Assembly (NCBI RefSeq): GCF_000425625.1
Contig: NZ_KE384409.1
Location: 26,259 to 90,258 of the forward strand
Length of the DNA stretch: 64,000 nucleotides
DNA from: Stutzerimonas azotifigens DSM 17556
Lineage (GTDB): Bacteria; Pseudomonadota; Gammaproteobacteria; Pseudomonadales; Pseudomonadaceae
Direction: 5' to 3'
Shown here: positions 37,235 through 46,725 of the stretch, piece after piece
How the letters are laid out: every line of letters starts with the position of its first letter
Position numbering within the stretch: position 1 is the stretch's first letter
The notes under the pieces: model-generated
Told to the model about the DNA's origin: nothing
Database searches by the model: none
Seen by the model: the letters and a program-made list of their open reading frames with translations, nothing else
Translations under genes and position numbers: made by a program

Positions 37235-37912
37235 TCAGCCGGTCTTCTTCGGCGTCGCCACGTTGTCGCGCAGGTAAACCGGCTGCGCCTGCTCGGCGGC
37301 CACCGCCTCGCCGCGTGCCCAGGCGCGTTCGGCCAGCAGCAGCAGGTCCTCGGCTGCCGGCAACAGGGCCGCGTCCTGCGCGCCCACGCGCACCGGCATG
37401 CGTGCGGCATGGCACCAGCCGGTGCCGGCGCCGAACCACTCGCCGGCAGCGTCGCGCGGCAGGCTCACCTGCTCCGGCGGCAGCACCGCCTCGATGCCGG
37501 CCAGGCGCATTTCGCCACCCTCGTCGCGGTAGCAGCCCCAGTACACCTCGTCCATCCGCGCATCGATCGCCGCGGCCACGGCGGTCGCGCCGTGTTCGCG
37601 CCGCGCGCGCTGGGCGATGGTCGCCAGGTTGGAGATCGGCAGCACCGGGCGCTCCAGCGCGAAGGCCAGCCCCTGCACCACGCCGATGGCGATCCGCACG
37701 CCGGTGAAGGCGCCAGGGCCGCGTCCGAAGGCGATGGCGTCGAGCGCCGAGAGCGGCACGCCGGCCTCGGCCAGCAACGTCTGAACCATCGGCAGCAGGC
37801 GCTGGGCATGCAGCCGCGGGATGACCTCGTAATGGCTGGACACCCGCCCCTCGTGCAGCAGCGCGACGGAGCAGGCTTCGGTGGCGGTATCGAGGGCCAG
37901 CAGGGTGGTCAT
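37235..37912 (-). CDS. tsaB: tRNA threonylcarbamoyladenosine biosynthesis protein TsaB
   Basis: A 225-residue ASKHA-fold protein that, with TsaD and TsaE, helps make the t6A base at position 37 of ANN-reading tRNAs. The start LLALDTATEACSVALL, the HAQRLLPMVQTLL helix and AIAFGRGPGAFTGVRIAIGVVQGLAF are diagnostic. It is an inactive partner that organises TsaD. The gene stands 101 nt after adk on the same strand with a terminator between them, so it has its own promoter. Normal length. Confidence 0.93.
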   Translation of the reverse strand: MTTLLALDTATEACSVALLHEGRVSSHYEVIPRLHAQRLLPMVQTLLAEAGVPLSALDAIAFGRGPGAFTGVRIAIGVVQGLAFALERPVLPISNLATIAQRARREHGATAVAAAIDARMDEVYWGCYRDEGGEMRLAGIEAVLPPEQVSLPRDAAGEWFGAGTGWCHAARMPVRVGAQDAALLPAAEDLLLLAERAWARGEAVAAEQAQPVYLRDNVATPKKTG

Positions 37913-37972
37913 CGGCGGTTCCGGTCGGTGAAAAAGGGCGGCGATTGTACCTCAGCGTCGCCGGCACAAACG

Positions 37973-37995
37973 AAAACGGCCCGCGAGCGGGCCGT
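37973..37995 (-). terminator. Intrinsic terminator of adk
   Basis: On the minus strand ACGGCCCG and CGGGCCGT pair around a CTCG loop (37976-37995), followed by TTTTCGTTT. It lies 19 nt after the adk stop. Confidence 0.85.
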
Positions 37996-38013
37996 CTGTC
38001 AGGCTGTCCAGGA

Positions 38014-38814
<801 letters not shown>

Positions 38815-38909
38815 TCACGCCGGAAACGCCGCCGGCGCCCGCCTGCATTGCCCGCCGAGGACGGGCGCCCGCGTGCCCGGTGCCGGTGCGCAGGCCGGCG
38901 CGCAAGGGC

Positions 38910-41546
38910 TCAGCCGGTGTTGCGCAGGCCCGCCGCGATGCCTGCCACGCTGACCAGCAGGGCCTGCTCCAGAGGGCTGCCAGCCTGGCTCTCGGCCTGC
39001 CGCGCACGGGCCAGCAGCTCGACCTGGAGCAGGTGCAGGGGATCGACGTAGGCGTCACGCAGGCTGAACGACTCCAGGGTCTCGGGGCTGTGCGCGAGCA
39101 GCTCCGGCTGGCCGGTCAGGCGCAGTACCACTTCCACCGTCTGCGACAATAGGTCGCGCAGATGCGCACCCAGCGGCTGCAGCCCCGGCTCGACCAGGCG
39201 CCGGTCGTAACGCTCGGCGATCGCTGCATCGGCCTTGATCAGCACCATCTCCAGCATGTCGATGCGCGTGGCGAAGAACGGCCAGCGCGCCCGCATCTGT
39301 TCGAGCTGCTCACCCGCGCCCTGCTCCAGCGCGCGCTGCAGCGCCTGGCCCCAGCCGAGCCAGGCCGGCAGCATCAGGCGCGTCTGCGTCCAGGCGAAGA
39401 TCCAGGGAATGGCGCGCAGGCTCTCGATGCCGCCCTCGCGGCGTTTCGCCGGGCGGCTGCCGAGCGGCAGCCGCGCCAGCTCCTGTTCCGGAGTGGCCTG
39501 GCGGAAGTAGTCGACGAACTGCGGGTGCTCGCGGACGATACCGCGGTAGGCGGCCACCCCGTCGGCAGCGAGCTGGTCCATCAGGCTGCGCCAGGCCGGC
39601 TCGGGCATCGGCGGCGGCAGCAGCGTGGCTTCCAGCACCGCGGCCAGGTAGAGGTTGAGGTTCTGCTCGGCGATGTCCGGCAGGCCGAACTTGAAGCGGA
39701 TCATCTCGCCCTGCTCGGTGGTACGGAAGCGCCCCGCCACCGACCCCGGCGGCTGAGAGAGGATGGCCGCGTGCGCCGGGCCGCCGCCGCGGCCGACGGT
39801 GCCGCCGCGGCCGTGGAACAGCAGCAGCTCGACGCCCTGCTCCCGGCAGATCGCCACCAGTTGTTCCTGCGCGCGGTACTGCGCCCAGGCCGCCGCCGTG
39901 GTGCCGGCGTCCTTGGCCGAATCCGAGTAGCCGATCATCACTTCCTGCGGTCCGTGCAGGCGCTGCCGATAACCCGGCAGGCTGAGCAGGCGCTCGATCA
40001 CCGGCCCGGCGTGGTCCAGGTCGTTGAGCGTCTCGAACAGCGGCACCACGCGCATCGGCCGGCGCAGCCCGGCCTCCTTGAGCAGCAGCTGCACGGCCAG
40101 CACGTCGGAGCTGTCGCGCGCCATCGAAATCACGTAGGAGCCGAGCGAATCGGCCGGCGCCGCGGCGATCACCGCGCAGGTGGCCAGCACCTCGGCGGTC
40201 TCGGCCGAAGGCCGGTAATCGCGCGGCAGCAGCGGCCGGCGGTTTTCCAGCTCGCGCTGGAGGAAATCCAGGCGCTGCGCCTCGTCCCAGTCGGCGTAGC
40301 GCCCGAGCCCGAGGTAGTCGGTGATTTCGCTCATGGCCGCGGCATGCCGCGCGCCGTCCTGGCGCACGTCCAGGCGCACCAGGAACAGCCCGAACGCCGC
40401 GGCGCGGCGCAGGCAGTCGAGCAGGTCGCCCTCGGCGATCACGCCCATGCCGCAGGCGTGCAGCGAGCGGTAGCAGAGCTCCAGCGGCTCGCGCAGCGCC
40501 TGGTTGTCGCAGAGCACCTCGGCGCTGGCCGGCTGCTCGCCATCCAGCGACGCCCGCGCCCAGCTGCGTGTGGCGAGCAGGCGATCGCGCAGTTGCTTGA
40601 GCACCGCGCGATACGGCTCGGACGCGCCGCCGGCGCGCTCGAGCAGCTCAGGAGTGGCCTGGTGCATGGACAGCGCGGCGATCAGCTCTTCCACTTCACG
40701 CAGATAGAGATCGGCAGCCATCCAGCGGGCCAGCAGCAGCACCTCGCGGGTGACCTGCGCGGTGACGTTCGGGTTGCCGTCGCGGTCGCCGCCCATCCAG
40801 GAGGCGAAGCGGATCGGCGCGGCTTCCAGCGGCAGGTGGTAGCCCGTGCTGCGGTGCAGCGCCGCGTCGACCTGGCGCATCACGCTGGGCAGCGCGTACC
40901 ACAACGAGTTCTCGATGACGGCGAAGCCCCATTTCGCCTCGTCCACCGGGCTCGGCCGGTTGCGGCGGATCTCCTCGGTGTGCCAGGCCTCGGCGATCAG
41001 TTGGTGCAGGTGCCGCTCGGTGGCTTCGCGCTCCTTCTCCGACAGGTCGCCGTGATCGCGCTGGGCCAGGTGTTCGGCGATGGCGTCGTACTTCTGGATC
41101 AGCGTGCGCCGGGCGACCTCGGTGGGATGCGCGGTCAGCACCAGCTCGATGTCCAGCCGGCCGACCTGGCGGGCGAGGAATTCGCCGGAGTGCCCGGCCT
41201 GCTTCAGGCGTTCGAGCAGCTGCGGCAGGGCGACCGATTCGAAGGGTTCGGGCTCGTCCGCCCGGCGCCGGCGGACGCGGTGGTACTGCTCGGCGATGTT
41301 GGCCAGGTTGAGGAACTGGTTGAAGGCGCGCGCCATGGGCAGCAGCTCGTCCTCGGCAAGCGCGTCGAGGGTGCTGCTCAGCGTCTGCGCCGAGGCATCG
41401 GAACCGCGCCGCGCGTCCCGGGCACTCTTGCGAATGCGCTCGATCTTGTCGAGAAAGGCCTCACCGTGCTGCTCGCGGATGGTGCGTCCGAGCAGTTCGC
41501 CCAACAGGTGCACGTTCTCGCGCAGACGCGCATCGATCGTAGCCAT
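38910..41546 (-). CDS. ppc: Phosphoenolpyruvate carboxylase
   Basis: An 878-residue enzyme adding bicarbonate to phosphoenolpyruvate to make oxaloacetate for the TCA cycle. Catalytic motifs are [15 protein letters not shown] (His near residue 138), [29 protein letters not shown] and [12 protein letters not shown]; the C-terminus ends [11 protein letters not shown], as usual. Length is normal. Preceded by a 256-nt gap, where a divergent AlgU-like promoter reads away towards the lipoprotein genes. Confidence 0.97.
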   Translation of the reverse strand: MATIDARLRENVHLLGELLGRTIREQHGEAFLDKIERIRKSARDARRGSDASAQTLSSTLDALAEDELLPMARAFNQFLNLANIAEQYHRVRRRRADEPEPFESVALPQLLERLKQAGHSGEFLARQVGRLDIELVLTAHPTEVARRTLIQKYDAIAEHLAQRDHGDLSEKEREATERHLHQLIAEAWHTEEIRRNRPSPVDEAKWGFAVIENSLWYALPSVMRQVDAALHRSTGYHLPLEAAPIRFASWMGGDRDGNPNVTAQVTREVLLLARWMAADLYLREVEELIAALSMHQATPELLERAGGASEPYRAVLKQLRDRLLATRSWARASLDGEQPASAEVLCDNQALREPLELCYRSLHACGMGVIAEGDLLDCLRRAAAFGLFLVRLDVRQDGARHAAAMSEITDYLGLGRYADWDEAQRLDFLQRELENRRPLLPRDYRPSAETAEVLATCAVIAAAPADSLGSYVISMARDSSDVLAVQLLLKEAGLRRPMRVVPLFETLNDLDHAGPVIERLLSLPGYRQRLHGPQEVMIGYSDSAKDAGTTAAAWAQYRAQEQLVAICREQGVELLLFHGRGGTVGRGGGPAHAAILSQPPGSVAGRFRTTEQGEMIRFKFGLPDIAEQNLNLYLAAVLEATLLPPPMPEPAWRSLMDQLAADGVAAYRGIVREHPQFVDYFRQATPEQELARLPLGSRPAKRREGGIESLRAIPWIFAWTQTRLMLPAWLGWGQALQRALEQGAGEQLEQMRARWPFFATRIDMLEMVLIKADAAIAERYDRRLVEPGLQPLGAHLRDLLSQTVEVVLRLTGQPELLAHSPETLESFSLRDAYVDPLHLLQVELLARARQAESQAGSPLEQALLVSVAGIAAGLRNTG

Positions 41547-41676
41547 CGAATCTCCTCACGCCGACGGTTCGGCGGGTTTTTCCTGAGCCTCCGCACAGGC
41601 GTCGGCCCGGTCGTTTCCACGGGTTCGGGCGTCTGGCACGCGCGTTCCGTGGCGCCATCTTTTGAGCGGAGGCAGT

Positions 41677-41703
41677 GAACATTTGTCGTGCACAAGCCTC
41701 ACA
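41677..41703 (+). promoter_or_regulatory. Candidate AlgU-type promoter of the lipoprotein/lptF-like operon
   Basis: GAACAT (41677-41682), 16 nt, TCACA (41699-41703) is close to the AlgU/sigma-E pattern, 100 nt before the lipoprotein ATG at 41803. In P. aeruginosa lptF is known to be AlgU-dependent, which agrees. Confidence 0.4.
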
Positions 41704-41802
41704 ACCATACGCCTCTATCACGGGCCGGGGGCCCTGGGGCCGGCGTTGGTGCCCTTTGGGCCATCTCGGGGCAGAGGCATCCGTACGACACCGGAGATCG
41801 AG

Positions 41803-42198
41803 ATGAAGATCAATACAGTTGCCGAAAATCGATTGCGTTCAAGCGTTACCAAACTCGCCGGGCTGGCGCTCGGCGGCATGCTGCTGGCCGGCTGCGCCGG
41901 CAACCCGCCGAAGGAGCAGTTCGCCGTCACCGAATCGGCCGTGCGCGGCGCGATGAGCGCCGAAGCCACGCAGTACGCACCGGTGGAAATGCGCTCGGCG
42001 CAGGACAAATGGCGCCAGGCCGAGCTGGCGATGCAGAAGGAAAACTACGACGAAGCGCGTCGACTGGCCGAACAGGCCGAGTGGGATGCCCGCGTGGCCG
42101 AGCGCAAGGCACGGGCGGTGAAGGCCCAGAGTGCCGTGCAGGACTCCGAGGCGGCCATCAAGGAACTGCGCGAAGAGAGCCAGCGCAGCATCCAGTAA
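41803..42198 (+). CDS. DUF4398 lipoprotein
   Basis: A 131-residue outer-membrane lipoprotein. The signal ends LGGMLLAGC with Cys31; the mature part is a single helical hairpin of DUF4398 type (APVEMRSAQDKWRQAELAMQKENYDEARRLAEQAEWDAR). ATG 41803 with GGAG in front is the start; the frame is open upstream but without a binding site. It is followed 36 nt later by an OmpA-type lipoprotein sharing the same kind of domain, and the two are likely co-transcribed. Role unknown, probably envelope integrity. Confidence 0.85.
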   Translation: MKINTVAENRLRSSVTKLAGLALGGMLLAGCAGNPPKEQFAVTESAVRGAMSAEATQYAPVEMRSAQDKWRQAELAMQKENYDEARRLAEQAEWDARVAERKARAVKAQSAVQDSEAAIKELREESQRSIQ

Positions 42199-42234
42199 GC
42201 ATCCCTACAGCCTTCGTTCACGAGGACCTTCGAC

Positions 42235-43050
42235 ATGCGAAAACTCGTCACACTCCCTACCCTGCTCGCCCTCGGCATCGGCCTGGCCGCCTGCTCGTCG
42301 CAACCCAACCAGAACCTGGAACAGGCCCGCAGCGAATTCACCGCGCTGCAGGGCGACCCGCATTCGCAGCGCTTCGCCGCTCTCGAGGTGCAGGACGCCG
42401 AGCGCGCGCTGGACGCGGCCGACGCGGCCTTCCGTAACGACGCCAGCGAGGAAAAGGTCGATCACCTGGCCTACCTGGCGCAGCGGCGCATCGACCTGGC
42501 CGAGCAGACCATCGCCCTGCGCAACGCCGAGGAAGAGCTGAAATCCTCCGCCGCCAAGCGTGCCGAGGCGCGCCTGGAATCGCGCGAGGAGATGCTGCGC
42601 CGCCAGCAGGAAGAGATCCGCAAGCTGCAGGAAGACCTGCAGGCCCGACAGACCGAGCGCGGCACGCTGGTGACCTTCGGCGACGTGCTGTTCGACCTCG
42701 ACCGCGCCGAGCTCAAGCCCAGCGGCATGCAGGGCGTGCAGGCGCTCGCCGACTTCCTCCGGGAAAACCCCGAGCGGCAGGTGATCGTCGAGGGTTATAC
42801 CGACAGCACCGGCTCCGACAGCTACAACCAGGGCCTCTCCGAGCGGCGCGCCGACGCGGTGCGCATGGCGCTGGTGCGCATGGGCGTCGAGCCCAGCCGC
42901 ATCGTCACCCGGGGCTACGGCAAGCAGTACCCGGTCGCCTCGAACGACACCCCGACCAACCGGGCGCTGAACCGCCGGGTGGAGGTGACCATCTCCAACG
43001 ACGCCAACCCGGTGCAGCCACGCTCGTCGATGGCGGGCGGCACGCGCTGA
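42235..43050 (+). CDS. OmpA-family lipoprotein (LptF-like)
   Basis: A 271-residue lipoprotein (signal MRKLVTLPTLLALGIGLAAC, Cys20). Residues ~25-85 are a DUF4398-type helical part, followed by a coiled coil (residues ~100-145, KRAEARLESREEMLRRQQEE) and a C-terminal OmpA-like peptidoglycan-binding domain (FDLDRAELKPSGMQG; IVEGYTDSTGSDSYNQGLSERRADAV; GYGKQYPVASNDT; NRRVEVTI). The set resembles LptF of P. aeruginosa, which helps survival under osmotic and oxidative stress. An intrinsic terminator follows at once. Confidence 0.9.
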   Translation: MRKLVTLPTLLALGIGLAACSSQPNQNLEQARSEFTALQGDPHSQRFAALEVQDAERALDAADAAFRNDASEEKVDHLAYLAQRRIDLAEQTIALRNAEEELKSSAAKRAEARLESREEMLRRQQEEIRKLQEDLQARQTERGTLVTFGDVLFDLDRAELKPSGMQGVQALADFLRENPERQVIVEGYTDSTGSDSYNQGLSERRADAVRMALVRMGVEPSRIVTRGYGKQYPVASNDTPTNRALNRRVEVTISNDANPVQPRSSMAGGTR

Positions 43051-43071
43051 GCGGCGACGCGGAGCGAAGAG

Positions 43072-43096
43072 AAAGGGCCCTGTGAGGGCCCTTTTT
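43072..43096 (+). terminator. Intrinsic terminator after the lptF-like gene
   Basis: AAAGGGCCC (43072-43080), a five-nt loop, GGGCCCTTT (43086-43094), then more T: a classical rho-independent terminator 22 nt after the stop codon. Confidence 0.93.
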
Positions 43097-43159
43097 CATA
43101 CCTGGCGACAGGGCGCAACAACGGTGCGCACGGCCCGCCATGTCGGCCCGAGACAGGTG

Positions 43160-43465
43160 CGCGCCCCGTGGTAACAACTGTCTCGACGCAGAACGAGTCC
43201 CGACCGCCATTCGCGGCCAAGGTCGTTTGGCCACAGTCGCCGCCAGGGCGCGCAATCCACAAGGATGTGTTGAATGCCGCAAGCCCGTCGGGAACGGGCG
43301 CGGCCTCCCACGGGATTCGGCGGGTACCGCTTGTTTCTGTGGGAGGCCCGACCTCGGGGCGATACACCTGGGAGCGGATGAGAAACACATAAGAGGTGGC
43401 CGGCAGCGCCGTGCCTTTCCCTTCTCCCTCGGGAGAAGGTGGCCCGCAGGGCCGGATGAGGGCCA
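43160..43465. repeat. Dispersed repeats in the gap before the macro-domain gene
   Basis: The gap 43097-43553 holds no gene. 43241-43300 is the reverse complement of 37159-37215; GTGGGAGGCCCGACCTCGGG (43339-43358) matches modules at 36.9, 10.7 and 58.4 kb; and 43417-43463 is the reversed copy of the CCCTCATCCGG element at 36822-36866, including its CTTCTCCC/GGGAGAAG hairpin. It looks like one composite block in opposite orientation to that at 36.8 kb. Confidence 0.8.
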
Positions 43466-43553
43466 GGACGCCGAGTAGCCCGCCCTCTTCCGGAGGTTTT
43501 TGAGCGCGGGTCGCGTCGCTTTACAGATGTCGTCGCGGTCGAGACCAGCGGAC

Positions 43554-44060
43554 TCAGGAGGCCTCCAACGCCGCCCGCAGGTGACCGGCGATTTCGCTCG
43601 AAAACGCCACCAGCGCCACCCGCTCGAACGTCCCGCCGGCCGCGTCCTGCCGCAGCAGCTCGCCGACCGCCACCTGCGCGGCCTGGTCCGGCGGGTAGCC
43701 GTAGACGCCGCAGCTGATCGCCGGGAACGCCAGGGTACGCAGGCCGTGCTGCTCCGCCAGGGCCAGGCTGTTGCGGTAGCAGGCGGCGAGCAATTCGGGC
43801 TCGCCCTGGTCGCCGCCTCGCCACACCGGGCCGACCGTGTGGATGACGTGCCGCGCCGGCAGGCGGAAGCCGGGGGTGATGCGCGCCTCGCCGGTCGGGC
43901 AGCCGCCGAGGCCGCGGCAGTACTCCAGCAGCTCGGGGCCCGCCGCGCGGTGGATGGCGCCGTCCACTCCGCCGCCGCCGAGCAAGGACGGGTTGGCGGC
44001 ATTGACGATGGCGTCGACGGCCAGCCGGGTGATGTCCGCCTCGATCACCTCGATGATCAC
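43554..44060 (-). CDS. Macro-domain protein (O-acetyl-ADP-ribose deacetylase, YmdB-like)
   Basis: A 168-residue macro domain that binds and hydrolyses ADP-ribose derivatives. The strand [37 protein letters not shown] carries the catalytic Asn and Asp of the MacroD group; [10 protein letters not shown] and HVIHTVGP are also conserved. Start is GTG 44060 with GGAGGT in front, overlapping the stop of the upstream gene as GTGA, so translation is coupled. E. coli YmdB also modulates RNase III. The pairing with a small membrane protein is unusual. Confidence 0.88.
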   Translation of the reverse strand: MIIEVIEADITRLAVDAIVNAANPSLLGGGGVDGAIHRAAGPELLEYCRGLGGCPTGEARITPGFRLPARHVIHTVGPVWRGGDQGEPELLAACYRNSLALAEQHGLRTLAFPAISCGVYGYPPDQAAQVAVGELLRQDAAGGTFERVALVAFSSEIAGHLRAALEAS

Positions 44061-44383
44061 GGCCGCCCCACCTCCGGCGTCTCCTGCCCGGCGCAGCGCA
44101 CGGCGCGCTTGCGCTTGTCCACCAGCACGCCGGTCAGGCCCTTCTGCTCGGTGTCGAACAGCACCAGCACGCCGTCGATGCACTGCGCGACCTGTGGCGC
44201 GGGCGACAGCGACACCTTGTAGTCCTCGCCCGGGACGGTCTTGAGCATGGTGTAGTCGTTGAGCAGCAGCGCATCCTCGGGCTTGGCGATGTGCAGGTAG
44301 CCGTAGTACCAGAGGCTGCCGACCGTGACGACCACGGTGGCGATGGCGGTGAGGATCAGCGGCAGGGGATTGCGTTCGGACAT
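44057..44383 (-). CDS. Small hypothetical single-pass membrane protein
   Basis: A 108-residue protein with one N-terminal membrane helix (residues ~8-28, [20 protein letters not shown]) and a soluble, probably periplasmic domain with two Cys (CIDGVL, VRCAG). I do not recognise the family. It overlaps the macro-domain gene by 4 nt (GTGA) and lies 42 nt after the TIGR00266 gene, so it belongs to one transcript with both. Confidence 0.65.
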   Translation of the reverse strand: MSERNPLPLILTAIATVVVTVGSLWYYGYLHIAKPEDALLLNDYTMLKTVPGEDYKVSLSPAPQVAQCIDGVLVLFDTEQKGLTGVLVDKRKRAVRCAGQETPEVGRP

Positions 44384-44425
44384 GAAACGGTCTCGGCTTG
44401 ATGGAAACGGAAATGGGGCGGATGT

Positions 44426-45172
44426 TCAGCGCCCGCCGGCGCGGGTTTCGCCCCTGGCCCCGGCGGTCGCCTCGTAGACCCGCTCGGCCAGGCGCGAGAA
44501 CGGCAGGCTCTGGATCCAGACCGTGCCGGTGCCCTTGAGGGTCGCCAGCAGGATGCCCTCGCCGCCGAACAGCATGCTTCGCAAGCCGCCGGCGAGCTGG
44601 ATGTCGTAGTCGATGCCGCTGGTGAAGGCCACCAGGCAGCCGGTGTCCAGGCGCAGCGTTTCGTCGTTCAGCTCCTTGCGGATGACCGCGCCGCCGGCAT
44701 GCAGGAAGGCCAGCCCTTCGCCCTCCAGGCGCTGCAGGATGAAGCCTTCGCCACCGAAGAACCCGGCCCCGATGCGCTTGCTGAAGGCGATGCCGACCCG
44801 GGTGCCGTAGGCCGCGCAGAGGAAGCTGTCCTTCTGGCAGGTCAGTCGGCCGCCGACCTGCGACAGGTCCACCGGCACCACGGTACCCGGATAGGGCGCG
44901 GCGAAGGCGACCCGCGCCTGCCGTTTCCCGGCGTTGCTGAAATGGGTGAGGAACAGCGACTCGCCGGTGAGCATGCGCTTGCCCATGCCCCACAGCTTGC
45001 CCAGCACGCCGGTGGCGGAGCCGTCGCCCATGCGCGCCTCGAAGCGCACGCCCTCGGTCATGTAGTTCATCGCGCCGGCTTCGGCGATCACCGTCTCGCC
45101 GGCATCGAGGATGATCTCGACGCTCTGCGCCGAGCTGCCGAGGATTTCGTATTCCAGCTCATGGCTCGCCAT
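44426..45172 (-). CDS. TIGR00266 / AIM24 family protein
   Basis: A 248-residue protein of the AIM24/TIGR00266 family, a beta-rich, trimeric fold of unknown role. Marks are [25 protein letters not shown] near the start, [35 protein letters not shown] and the late [38 protein letters not shown]. Start ATG 45172 is preceded by AGGAG. A heptanucleotide repeat lies 40-81 nt upstream. Eukaryotic AIM24 is mitochondrial; bacterial members sometimes sit near stress or tellurite genes. Confidence 0.85.
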   Translation of the reverse strand: MASHELEYEILGSSAQSVEIILDAGETVIAEAGAMNYMTEGVRFEARMGDGSATGVLGKLWGMGKRMLTGESLFLTHFSNAGKRQARVAFAAPYPGTVVPVDLSQVGGRLTCQKDSFLCAAYGTRVGIAFSKRIGAGFFGGEGFILQRLEGEGLAFLHAGGAVIRKELNDETLRLDTGCLVAFTSGIDYDIQLAGGLRSMLFGGEGILLATLKGTGTVWIQSLPFSRLAERVYEATAGARGETRAGGR

Positions 45173-45211
45173 GCGAATGCTCCTGTCGCCCGTATCGGGC
45201 GCTCTGCTCTT

Positions 45212-45257
45212 GCCTGCCGCCTGCCGCCTGCCGCCTGCCGCCTGCCGCCTGCCGCCT
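45212..45257. repeat. GCCTGCC heptanucleotide tandem repeat
   Basis: Six perfect copies of GCCTGCC (45212-45253) plus GCCT (45254-45257), the last touching the stop codon of the DUF1704 gene (45256-45258). It fills half of the 83-nt space before the TIGR00266 ATG, so copy number would alter spacing between the two genes but not a reading frame. Confidence 0.95.
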
Positions 45258-46551
45258 AGAGGATGTTGGCGTAGTCCGCCTCGATGCGGTCCAGGCTCAG
45301 GTGGTTGAGGAAGTTGGAGAAGCACATCCAGGCCGAAAGCGCGTTGAGGTCCTGGAACTGCTGCGGCAGGAAGCGCGGCGGCACCACCAGGCCCTCGTCC
45401 ACCAGCTGGCGCAGGGTACGCATGTCCTCCAGCGTGGTCTTGCCGCAGAACAGCAGCGGGATCTGCTCCAGCCTGCCCTTGCGCACCGCGAGCTGGATGT
45501 AGTTGTAGATCATGATGAAGCCCTTCAGGTAGGACAGGTCCTTGGTGAAGGGCAGGCCGTCCGGCGTCGAACCGCGGAACACCCGGCTGGCGTTGCTGTA
45601 GCACTCGTCGTCGCCGTAGCCCTGCTCGCGGAAGAAGGCGAACACCTCGAGGAAGTCGGCGCCCTCCTCGGCCATGTGGATGGCCCGCGTGCGATTGGTG
45701 AGCTTGCGCAGGCGCGTCGGGTAGGAGGCGAAGGCGATGACCTCCATGAGGATCGCCAGGCCTTCCTGGGTCACCGTCGACGATGGCGGGCCCTTGGCCA
45801 GGAAGGTGCAGATCGGCTGGTTGAGCCCGTTGAGCGTGGTGCCCACGTGTACCAGCCCCTCGTGCACTTCCAGCGCGCGGACGTCGCGCTCGTTGAACAC
45901 GGCATCGCTACGAATCTTGATGTAGTCCGCCCCGGCCGCGGCATCGGCGAGAATGCCGTCGGACTCGAACACCCGCACCGCGCCCTCGCCTTCGCCGAAC
46001 ACCCGGTCCAGCCGCGCCTGCAGCATTTCCACCGCCTGCCTGGCATTCAGCGTCTTGGGCTCGTCCTTGAGGTCGCCGCGGTCGGCGATGTTGTTCAGGT
46101 AGTCCGAGAGCATCAGGCCGAGGTCCGACAGCGTCGGATCGCCGGCATGGAAGGCGTCCGAGGCGGCGCCGTAGAGGTCCTGGGAGATCAGCCCGAAATC
46201 CGCGGTGCCGCGCGCCTCGAGCATGCGGATGACCATGCGGTATTCCTTGCACATGCGCCGCATGATCTGGCCGACCGGGTTGAACTGCCCGAGCTGGCGG
46301 GTGATGTCGCGCTCGATGTTCTGGAATTCCTGCTTCTTCGCCGCCGAATCGAAGCCCAGCGGCCGCGCCTCGTAATACCGGCGATCCACCGCCGGCAGCG
46401 CCTTGCAGCCGGCCTCGAAGAAGCCGCGACGCACGCCGTCATCCCACTTGACCGCATCGAGCACCCGCACCGGCACCTGCGCCTCGACGATGCGGTCGGA
46501 CAGCGCGCGCACCGTGCTCTGGTATTCGTCCAGGTTGTTGCGGGTGTTCAT
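45256..46551 (-). CDS. DUF1704 (QEGLA-motif) protein, putative metallo-carboxypeptidase
   Basis: A 431-residue protein of the DUF1704 / 'flavohemoglobin expression-modulating QEGLA motif' family. It carries H230-E-G-L-V-H235 (HExxxH) followed 27 residues later by QEGLA with Glu263, the metal-site pattern found in eukaryotic members now known as tyrosine carboxypeptidases (MATCAP/TMCP). By that precedent it is probably a zinc peptidase, though bacterial substrates are unknown. Start ATG 46551 has GAGGT in front; the open frame further upstream is through a repeat. No flavohemoglobin gene is near. It heads a minus-strand block with TIGR00266, a small membrane protein and a macro domain. Confidence 0.88.
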   Translation of the reverse strand: MNTRNNLDEYQSTVRALSDRIVEAQVPVRVLDAVKWDDGVRRGFFEAGCKALPAVDRRYYEARPLGFDSAAKKQEFQNIERDITRQLGQFNPVGQIMRRMCKEYRMVIRMLEARGTADFGLISQDLYGAASDAFHAGDPTLSDLGLMLSDYLNNIADRGDLKDEPKTLNARQAVEMLQARLDRVFGEGEGAVRVFESDGILADAAAGADYIKIRSDAVFNERDVRALEVHEGLVHVGTTLNGLNQPICTFLAKGPPSSTVTQEGLAILMEVIAFASYPTRLRKLTNRTRAIHMAEEGADFLEVFAFFREQGYGDDECYSNASRVFRGSTPDGLPFTKDLSYLKGFIMIYNYIQLAVRKGRLEQIPLLFCGKTTLEDMRTLRQLVDEGLVVPPRFLPQQFQDLNALSAWMCFSNFLNHLSLDRIEADYANIL

Positions 46552-46568
46552 GCTTACCTCTTCGGATC

Positions 46569-46681
46569 GTAGGGCGGGCGAAGCCCGCACGCGCCTGCAT
46601 TCGGATGGCGTTTCCCTGGCGGGTTTCACCCGCCCTACGCCTCAACCCAACCTACCGGCACTCGACGTAGGTTGGGTTGAG
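46569..46681. repeat. Two adjacent inverted repeats between lysS and the DUF1704 gene
   Basis: The first pairs 46569-46588 with 46619-46638 (18 of 20 positions; arms read GTAGGGCGGGCGAAGCCCGC). The second is a perfect 15-bp stem, CTCAACCCAACCTAC (46641-46655) with GTAGGTTGGGTTGAG (46667-46681), 11-nt loop; its arms recall the hairpin at 11102-11133. Confidence 0.85.
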
Positions 46682-46725
46682 CAACGCGAAACCCAACGAT
46701 TGCCAAATCGTTACCCGGCCGTCGA

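Noticed and set aside
36744..37277. 177-codon frame in the gap before tsaB
   Set aside because: Made wholly of dispersed repeat sequence.
39162..41678. 838-codon + frame opposite ppc
   Set aside because: Mirror of a complete phosphoenolpyruvate carboxylase.
45256..46629. TTG/GTG start upstream giving a 457-residue DUF1704 protein
   Set aside because: Extra 26 residues are encoded by the palindromic repeat; the ATG at 46551 has a good ribosome site.
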